From Gerris lacustris (taxonomy: Eukaryota; Arthropoda; Insecta; Hemiptera; Gerridae), in contig OX578286.1 in the NCBI GenBank assembly GCA_951217055.1, positions 13,107,050 to 13,171,049 on the forward strand: a DNA stretch of 64,000 nt. The letters run 5' to 3'. A program made the position numbers and the translations under genes. Below the pieces are notes generated by a model that saw only the letters and a program-made list of their open reading frames with translations, had not been told where the DNA came from and searched no databases. Positions within the stretch are counted from its first letter, which is position 1. Every line of letters begins with the position of its first letter. This document shows positions 57,403-64,000 of the stretch, one piece after another.

Positions 57403-58099
57403 GAGGAGCTTAGTATCAAAGATGGACAAGAGCACATTTCAAAATTTTACAGGAGAGCCGAAAAACTGTAGCTCAAACTCTACAGGTGCTAGAGCAATGA
57501 TTTTTTTTTCTGTAGATTCTTAATAGACTCAAAACTAGTTAGAAGGACTGAAAACGTGAATTTCTTTGATATTTTAGCTGCTAAATGGAGTTAAAGTGTG
57601 TCCGCTTTTGAAACAAGAACAAGGTTTTGTCCGTTTTTGAAGCAAAATGACGTTGAAAATAATGGTTAGAATAATAATATTGAAGTAATAATTTTTTTTT
57701 CACGTTTTTCAGAGTTCTTAGGGGGTAGTGCCCCAAATTTAGAGCAAAAATTGATTTCTCGATTTCCCCTTGGGGTATCATTTTTCTAAACATGTATGAC
57801 AAAATGGTAGGAGTAGGTATTAAGATGCTAAAGCCCGCAGTGCATCATAGGAACGAGTTAGTAATATGCAGCCTCCTGATTGGCTGTTTCGGTAATGTCC
57901 ACTTTTGAAGCAAAACGTGTGTTGACTTGTCCGTATTTGAAACAAAACTAAATATTATTGTATTTTTACCCCTATTCTGGTCGTTTTTGATGCAAATGGA
58001 TAGCAGAATCTGATGCAGTAGCCAAAAATGTATAAGAAACAATCGATAACTGAAATTCGGAAAAAATGTCGAATGTCCGTCTTTGATACTAGGCTCCTC
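57403..58099 (-). mobile_element. MITE family P3 with iterated GTCCG motif, copy 3
   Basis: Same orientation as 54901-55609 and very similar, about 10 bp shorter. The two minus-strand open frames are those seen in copy 1, shifted by small indels. Confidence 0.8.
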
Positions 58100-58611
58100 A
58101 AATATTGTCATTCACATGGTTAAGTTGCCAATATAGGCTTTTTAGAACTTTTCAGACGAGGAAAAAAAACAAAACAATTACACATTATTATAAAAGCACT
58201 TCAAACATTTTCACATGATTATATTTACATTATACATTTTATATTATATAATATAATATATATATTAAAAAGATAAAGGCCAACAAAATAGGGAGATAAG
58301 TAAGAAAAAATTAAATGAAATACATCAAATATTTGAATTAATTATTTTCTAATATCATGGGGTAAGGTGATTAAACATATATTAAACATATGAATTCATA
58401 AAAGAAAATAATAAAGATTTTATTTTAACAATTATTGGCTTATTTAGAAGGTAGTAAAATGTTAGTTGTTTTCTCTCTTTTTCTTTAATTATTGCATTCA
58501 TTAAAAATAATTATGATAAAATTGTAATTTTATAATGAATGCATTTCTAGAAATTAATTTAATTATATAATATTAAATTAATTTCTCTTAATATAAAAGG
58601 ACAAGGTAATA
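58100..58611. other. AT-rich spacer
   Basis: Nothing recognised. Confidence 0.5.
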
Positions 58612-59638
58612 TATGGGTGATTCTAATTTAAAGTGCAATTTTCATGTCCTAGATGAATAACTGGAGCGTTTTTCACATAATTGACAGGATTTTTCTTCAT
58701 GGTAACTCAGTTAAGCTTAGAGAACTACAACCAAGCAAAAAGATAATGCGCCACTTAATTTTAACCACTACAAAAATTTTCAAAATGAGGCGATTTTGTA
58801 ACAACCGTGGCTGTCCTTAAGTCAGTTTTTCTTATTCACTTCACTCTAGCTCGTATATTAATAATGTTATTCAAAAACTTATTGGATAATTTTGAAGTGG
58901 GGTCCTACCAGAATTAAAATATGTGTTAGTTATTCAAAATAATAAATTATTACTAAATGGAACTTCAAGTTAAAGTTTGTCCTTTAAAAAAATGTAATAA
59001 CCATGGCATTATATAAATGCGTCCCTACTCTGGTTGTGGCAGGGAAATTTTAAGTAAGGCTGACGGATTTTCGCAATGCCGCAACACTGGTTTTCTTGTC
59101 GTTACAAGAAAACCAGTGTTGCGGCATTGCGAACCGTTGTATTGTTTGTCTACCGTTGTAGATAGGGGTTGATGACCTGAACCCTTTAGTTGAGAGCTAG
59201 CGCTAATTCCGATTGTTCTTCCAGTTGCAAACTCTTTTAAACGTAATTACCGTGCATGTTATTTAAGTCTATTTTCAAAGACTTTTAAGGTTAAGTTATA
59301 GTTCATTGTTTAGGCTTTTAAGAGTGCTATTTAATGGTGTATTAAAATTGGGTTTTTATTTTAAACTACTGACCAAAATATTTTCTTAAAGTGTGAAATG
59401 TAACAACCGTGCACGAAAATGTGTAATTCACGTGCCTTAATTACCATGCTTTAAATAAACTTAATTACCGCCTAAAAATTTGTAAAGTTATTTCCCATCT
59501 GTCCCGCATGGTGCAATACATCTGAACTTAGTCCAAGAACATTCCATAATTTTTCCTGAATTTTTTTAAAAAGTCAACTTTTTCAGTCTAAGTCCAATTT
59601 TAGCTTCCAAAATAGCTCTTTAAATTAGAATCACCTAT
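58612..59638. mobile_element. DNA transposon/MITE with GGTGATTCTAATTTAAAG ends
   Basis: GGTGATTCTAATTTAAAG starts it and CTTTAAATTAGAATCACC ends it, with TA nearby outside. Inside, the motif YAAYWACCRTG occurs about six times in one orientation. A 64-bp hairpin with perfect 30-bp arms lies at 59070-59133. No transposase frame. Confidence 0.7.
59070..59133. repeat. Perfect 30-bp-arm hairpin, 4-nt loop
   Basis: TTCGCAATGCCGCAACACTG and the rest of the arm to 59099 are exactly complementary to 59104-59133. It is GC-richer than its host element. Confidence 0.9.
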
Positions 59639-59734
59639 ATAACAAAGTATTATTACATTTATAAATATTAGAGTTTGTCGGTAACTGGGTTATTGAAAAA
59701 ATCAGGGACAATTCAGAAACAATCTTTCTCTTAA

Positions 59735-60684
59735 GAGGGTTGGTCAATAAGAAAGGTCTCCAACACTCTAGCTTAAGCTGACAACGTCGGATGAGAGAGG
59801 TGGCAAACACTGCAGTGTCCCGTCATCCCCCCCCCCCTCTTTAAAATGAACCATCGCTGAATCCTCTGAACCTTTTAGTTGTCCAACTAGAGCTGTTTGA
59901 AAAGGATCTCCCGATTTCCGCCCCACAAAGTCATACAGTTTGTTACAGCAAAAGGCGTTCCGCCGATTGAAATTCACAGATAGCTTTGTGAAATTTATCG
60001 AGAGGGATGTATGGACATAAAAAAAATTGCGTAAAGGGGTTTATGAGTTTCGACTGGGTTAGACAAATATTTATGATAAAGAGCAAAGTAGAAGACCAAC
60101 AACATCCGTCACAGATGAGATGGTGGCAAAAATCGAGGAATTGGTGCGACAAGATCGACGTGTAGCTACTCGTAAACTGTTTTTATTGCTTCCTAGCATT
60201 TCTAAAGGTTCCATACAGACCAATACAGAATAAGCAGTACAGAATCGCAGGCAGGGCATGTTGACAAAAGGTGTGTCACTACTGCATGAAAACGCCTGTC
60301 CTCGTGTGGCAAACGGAAAACTTCACAAAGAACCTTCTGATAAAGTTTGGTTGTGACATAATGGCTAATTAACCTTACTGTCCAGACTTGGCACCTTATA
60401 ATTACCATCTTTTCTCCTCTCTTAAAGAACACTTGGATGGCCAACACTTTGATAATGTTGAAGAAGTCAAGAAAGATACGCAAAGCTGGCTTAGTGGCCT
60501 GGTGGGAGATTTCTTCGACACTGGTATTAAAAAGTTGCCAGAAAGACTCCAAAAAAAGTGCTTGGATAAGGAGGGTGAATATGTTGAGAAATAGTTGCCC
60601 TACAAAATAAAATTATTTTTATTTTAATACATGTTTTTTCGATTTTTTAAAAATTGTGGAGACCTTACTTATTGACCAACTCTC
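59735..60684 (+). mobile_element. Degenerate mariner element, 950 bp
   Basis: The ends GTTGGTCAATAAGAAAGGTC and the reverse complement with one change enclose a plus-strand mariner transposase relic. A few bases outside the TIR match imperfectly and no clean TA duplication is visible. Confidence 0.85.
59960..60594 (+). pseudogene. mariner transposase pseudogene
   Basis: Recognised blocks in order are DEMVAKIEELVRQDRRV (helix-turn-helix region, about 60113), L-L-H-E-N-A-C-P-R-V-A (about 60281), YHLFSSLKEHL and GDFFDTGIKKL with the C-terminal Y-V-E-K and TAG. The second and third catalytic aspartates of the DD34D triad are replaced (H-E-N for H-D-N, P-Y-N-Y-H for P-S-D-Y-H). The section holding the first aspartate is deleted between about 60230 and 60245. 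Several frameshifts separate the blocks. Clearly inactive. Confidence 0.85.
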
Positions 60685-62583
60685 GAAATATATATTCATT
60701 GGCCCCATATTACAGTATATTTGTGCATAATTATCCCAGAAATTAGACTTTTACCGGAAAAACCCCATATCGATAGAGACTTGGGACATAGCAAAACCTT
60801 TAAGTATTCAAGGAGGCACAAAAAACTGATTTTCTCCAGTTTCCTTAAAAAAAATGTTTAACAAAATATTATTGGAACGAAGTTTCTTATGGCACGTTCT
60901 GGAGCCCTGGAGTGAATCCGGAAAAAATAACCGTCACCAAATCTACCGATGACGATAATTGAGTAAAAGATGAGCGAATTAGTTGAACTTTGGTACACAC
61001 GTTCATTTTACCAATGCCCAGGTTGAGTTGTTGGACAACGTTATCCGCCCAAGCGTTCATTTATTTAAAGAGACAAAAAACTTTTTTAAATACTTTTTTT
61101 AAAAAAATGAACACCGACACTGCTATGAAGTGTTAAAGATCGCTAAATTTATTAAAGCGGACCTAAACGTTTAAAATAAATGAAACAACGTTTTTACCGA
61201 TATCTTATGTTCTAACATAACGATTTCAATAAAACTTCTTACACATCATCTAAAGAACCATTGAAAAAGGCATGTAAAATTTCAACCAGATACAAGCAGA
61301 AGTTTTTGAGTAGGGAAGAGATATATTTTATAATATTTTAAATTAGTAGGCCGCGTAGGTAGAAAACAGTCCTATTTCCTACCAACTACAAACATACTCT
61401 TTAACTATAAAATCATGATTAATTTTTTTATCAATATTCAATACATATTTATTGTAAGACGCTTGCTTTAATGATACAAATAATGATTTTCTTTTAACAC
61501 TTTGGTCTTAACTCTGCCAGGTACAAACAGTTTGTTACTTTTAATTTTGTCTCTTTTCTAACTCCGCCATGTATAAGTAGTTAGCAACGTATACATACTT
61601 AGCACTGTGATTTTATCATTTATATTGAATGAAAAATGTAAGGAACTTCGTTCCTACCGGGTGTCCCTTGACACCCCATGTATTTTTATTATTTCTTAGA
61701 TACCCTATATTCTTTTTACAATTAGTATTAACTTTTGACACATAGATTGACAACCTATACGAGGAAAAAATAAAGCCACCAGACCTGTGGGAGGGGTGGA
61801 GCCAGTGATATTTTGAAATGGAGAAAATTAGTATTGCTTTTTGAATATTTTGGCTACAATATGTATATAAAAAAAACCTAATTAGGAGATGTGATGCCTT
61901 ACCATTGATAAGTTAAATTATTTCAATGATATATTCATTCATTCATATAATATATTTAATTATTTCATTGATATTTCAAACAGAGTAAATGTACACATAT
62001 TTTTAAAAAAAATATATTTAAAAGAAAACCTTTTTAATAATAAATCTTTTGAATGGAATAAATTAAGATTTAGGATTATATTTTATATATTTTTTTTTTA
62101 AATTTATTATTTATTATCTTGAATGAAACAGCTGCGAGAGCCCTAAAACATTTTCCATTACCTTACTCAGCCTCATTTAAAATTTTACGCATTAAATTAA
62201 TATCAAGAAAGGGAAAGGCAAAGATTAAGAGGGTTTATAAGGGATTGAAGGACGGTACTGAAAGCTTTTAAGTAGGGTTGCTAATTTCAACCGGGTGAAG
62301 GGAAAACCCTTCGTTCTAAACAATATTGAAGGTTTAATAATAATTTGGAACAAGTAATCCAATTAAAAAATTAATCTATAAGTAAAATATTCAGTCAATA
62401 GTAGACATTTGAAATGAATGATAATTATTACCAAGAGAAAATTAATAAAACCCAAATAACAATTAAAAATAAGGGGAAAAAAACTAATTTTCTCCATTTT
62501 ATGGAAACATGGATATATTTTTTGAGCATTTAATCCACCTATCGACATCTCAATGCTTTTCCATGAAGTGGAGAAAACCACTA
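60685..62583. other. Non-coding stretch with unresolved repeat-like phrases
   Basis: GGAACGAAGTTTCTTATGGC near 60874 and AAGGAACTTCGTTCCTACCG near 61640 contain similar inverted phrases. TTTCAACCAGATACAAGCAG near 61277 looks like the core of a dispersed repeat. No element borders or coding regions could be fixed. Confidence 0.4.
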
Positions 62584-63255
62584 CAGTAGAGCGTCGATTA
62601 TCCGAACTTATGTTTTTTGGGGTGGTTCGGATAATCAAAAATTTGGATAATCGAAATTCACTAGAAATTTAAAAGGGAAGATCCAAAAATAATCAACCAC
62701 GTTTATGCAAACAGCATATTTGTTCTTTTTATCTAGTACATAGTGAAAAAAAGAAATATACAAATAAAAAAATATATATAGAAGGTTGTAATACTAGTCT
62801 GCTTAATTTTTTTTACTTAATTTTTTACTATCAATCTCGATTAGTTGCGCATCCCATGACGTAATTTGTAATTTTTCAGCCACTCAGAACTGAGGATGAA
62901 TAAAGAGTCACCACTAAGCTTCATGTTTAATTCCACTGCTTAATCACAAAATATGGGTCCAGATATGGATATGGGCTGTCCAGAGGCCTGTTTTTGCAAA
63001 AACCAAAAGAATGCAGCATCTTCCAACAATTTGGATTTCGTTTAACGATTTAAACTGCCCTCCTCACTGTCAAGATTAAGTGCACTTAATCTTGACCAAG
63101 TGATTGAATCAGAATTGATTTTTATTCCCGTAATCGTTGATTTACCAACACCGAACTTGATAGCCAATGCCTTGGCTTTCACCTTTCTTTAGCCGCGTAA
63201 TAATTCCCATTTTATCTTTTAATGAAAGCACTCCCCGTTTCCTTTTTGTCGACAT
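62584..63255 (-). mobile_element. pogo/Tigger deletion derivative
   Basis: One end is visible, CAGTAGAGCGTCGATTATCC, followed by GGTGGTTCGGATAATC. The minus-strand transposase start lies at 63255, with only the N-terminal domain left before the 3-prime end. The 5-prime end was not found between 63255 and 63490, so the left part of the original element is lost or diverged. It resembles the solitary tip at 11963. Confidence 0.7.
62860..63255 (-). pseudogene. Tigger-type transposase, CENP-B-like DNA-binding domain only
   Basis: ATG at 63255 gives MSTKRKRGVLSLKDKMGII then R-L-K-K-G-E-S. A frameshift leads to F-G-V-G-K-S-T-I-T, the centromere-protein-B-type helix-turn-helix. Further frames give W-F-L-Q-K-Q-A-S-G-Q-P-I-S, L-N-M-K-L-S-G-D-S and K-L-R-H-G-M-R-N, the second DNA-binding domain, with a stop in between. 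The DDE catalytic domain is missing. Family: pogo/Tigger/Jerky. Confidence 0.85.
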
Positions 63256-63490
63256 GTTGTAAGTTTTACTTAAAATATCTAACCACTAACTAATTAAATG
63301 TATACCTCACAATGAATGATTTGAAACTGAGAGCATTAACATAACCGACCACCAACCAACAGAACAGAAAGATATTAAAAGGAAAAATGCTGCAAATAAT
63401 TCCACAAATTACACAGACAAACAAAAGTTAGTTCTTAGTAAACAAATCTTAATGTCTGCCTGTCAAACTTAATTCATCGAAATCTGGTAG

Positions 63491-64000
63491 CCCTTTATAC
63501 AGCAAACACCGCTCTTTCTAGGAATTAATTTAGCGGTTGCTTTTCTAAAGACATTAAAGAAGCTTTACACTGGATACATAAGGCCAGTCATCGAATACGG
63601 AGTCCCAGCTTGGGGCACAGCAGCTCCTACAAACTTTAACAAAATTCAAACTGTTCAAAATCATGCACTACGAGCCATCACTGGGGCCATAAAGTCGACC
63701 CCAATTAGATCCTTAGAATCTACAGTGGGCCTACAATCAATGTCTGATCGTAGGGACCAGCGTATGCTAACACAGTTTGTAAAGCTTGGGTGCCTAAAGG
63801 ACCACCCAATGAGAAGCAAAACTGCTCAGCCACAAAGAGGAAGACTACTTCGATCTAACTTTATTAGCACAGCAAGGAATATACGTAGAACTTCAAATCT
63901 AAATCTGGAAGACTTAGAACCCCTAGATATCGTCAGTACATACCGGCCCTGGGATGAAATCCAGCACCCACCCATGCGACTTACAGTTCCTAATATAGCA
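63491..64000 (+). CDS. Non-LTR retrotransposon ORF2 fragment, open to the window edge
   Basis: An uninterrupted frame of 170 codons begins after a TAG at 63488 and continues past 64000. From about 63540 it reads K-K-L, then YTGYIRPVIEYGVPAWGTAA, K-I-Q-x-V-Q-N-x-A-L-R-x-I-T-G-A, later D-R-R-D-Q-R-M-L-T. This is the segment after the reverse-transcriptase core and before RNase H in Jockey/R1/LOA-type elements common in arthropods. The missing upstream RT core implies 5-prime truncation, the usual outcome of LINE insertion. Absence of stops suggests a young copy. The clade cannot be fixed from this part. Confidence 0.8.

Noticed and set aside
59735..60684. Active mariner transposase
   Set aside because: Two catalytic aspartates are replaced, the region with the first is deleted, and frameshifts are present.
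1..64000. Bacterial operon, CRISPR array, prophage or defence island
   Set aside because: No clustered long open frames, no ribosome-binding-site pattern, and no CRISPR-like alternation of conserved repeats and unique spacers. The tandem arrays have no unique spacers, and SINEs and GT-AG introns show a eukaryotic genome.
1..64000. LTR retrotransposon or endogenous virus
   Set aside because: No pair of direct long terminal repeats with TG...CA ends and no gag, protease, integrase or envelope motif were noticed.

Overview
The window looks like nuclear DNA of an arthropod, most likely an insect. It is AT-rich and packed with microsatellites, minisatellites, palindromic MITEs, tRNA-derived SINEs, and remnants of mariner, pogo/Tigger, hAT, piggyBac-like and non-LTR elements. 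It holds introns with GT-AG borders and no prokaryotic gene layout. The species was not identified, and no LTR retrotransposon, CRISPR array, operon or intact tRNA/rRNA gene was found. Most open frames are shadows of repeats or palindrome arms.

The one host gene that can be assembled from splice sites and reading frame lies on the minus strand at 22499-28366. Six exons (88, 102, 102, 102, 102 and 917 nt) join in one frame into a predicted 470-residue protein. It has a short acidic N-terminus, four 34-residue modules each encoded by its own phase 1-1 exon, and a C-terminal array of nine C2H2 zinc fingers. Every module carries the same core, hydrophobic-K-T-E-x-T-S-P, which fits the phosphorylation-dependent SUMO motif (psi-K-x-E-x-x-S-P). 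The modules occur in the order A-B-A-B, as if a two-exon block had been duplicated. All of this gene's larger introns contain transposon insertions, one of them only four bases inside a splice donor. Two more probable terminal exons, on the minus strand at 50589-50961 and 53747-53865, point to one or two other host genes whose remaining exons I could not find.

Layout: 1-7500 holds a 155-bp satellite, a dispersed repeat, a G-rich minisatellite, a Crypton-like recombinase fragment and a 1-kb foldback element. 7500-20800 is a field of MITEs, hairpins and SINEs. 20840-22064 holds hAT and RTE-type remnants plus half a MITE. 22300-28400 is the zinc-finger gene. 29499-30853 is a nonautonomous hAT with 8-bp target duplication and an almost perfect 224-bp inverted repeat inside. 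31711-32365 is a 111-bp satellite. 33000-50500 is mostly very AT-rich DNA with scattered MITEs, a foldback element with tandem-repeat arms, a SINE and a hAT MITE. 50589-58100 has the two terminal exons and several MITE copies. 58612-64000 holds a motif-rich MITE, a dead mariner, a pogo/Tigger deletion derivative and an open reverse-transcriptase frame running off the right edge.

Many repeat families occur two to four times here in both orientations, so families could be defined by comparing copies within the window. Family names rest on terminal motifs, target duplications and recognised protein motifs; no database search was run.
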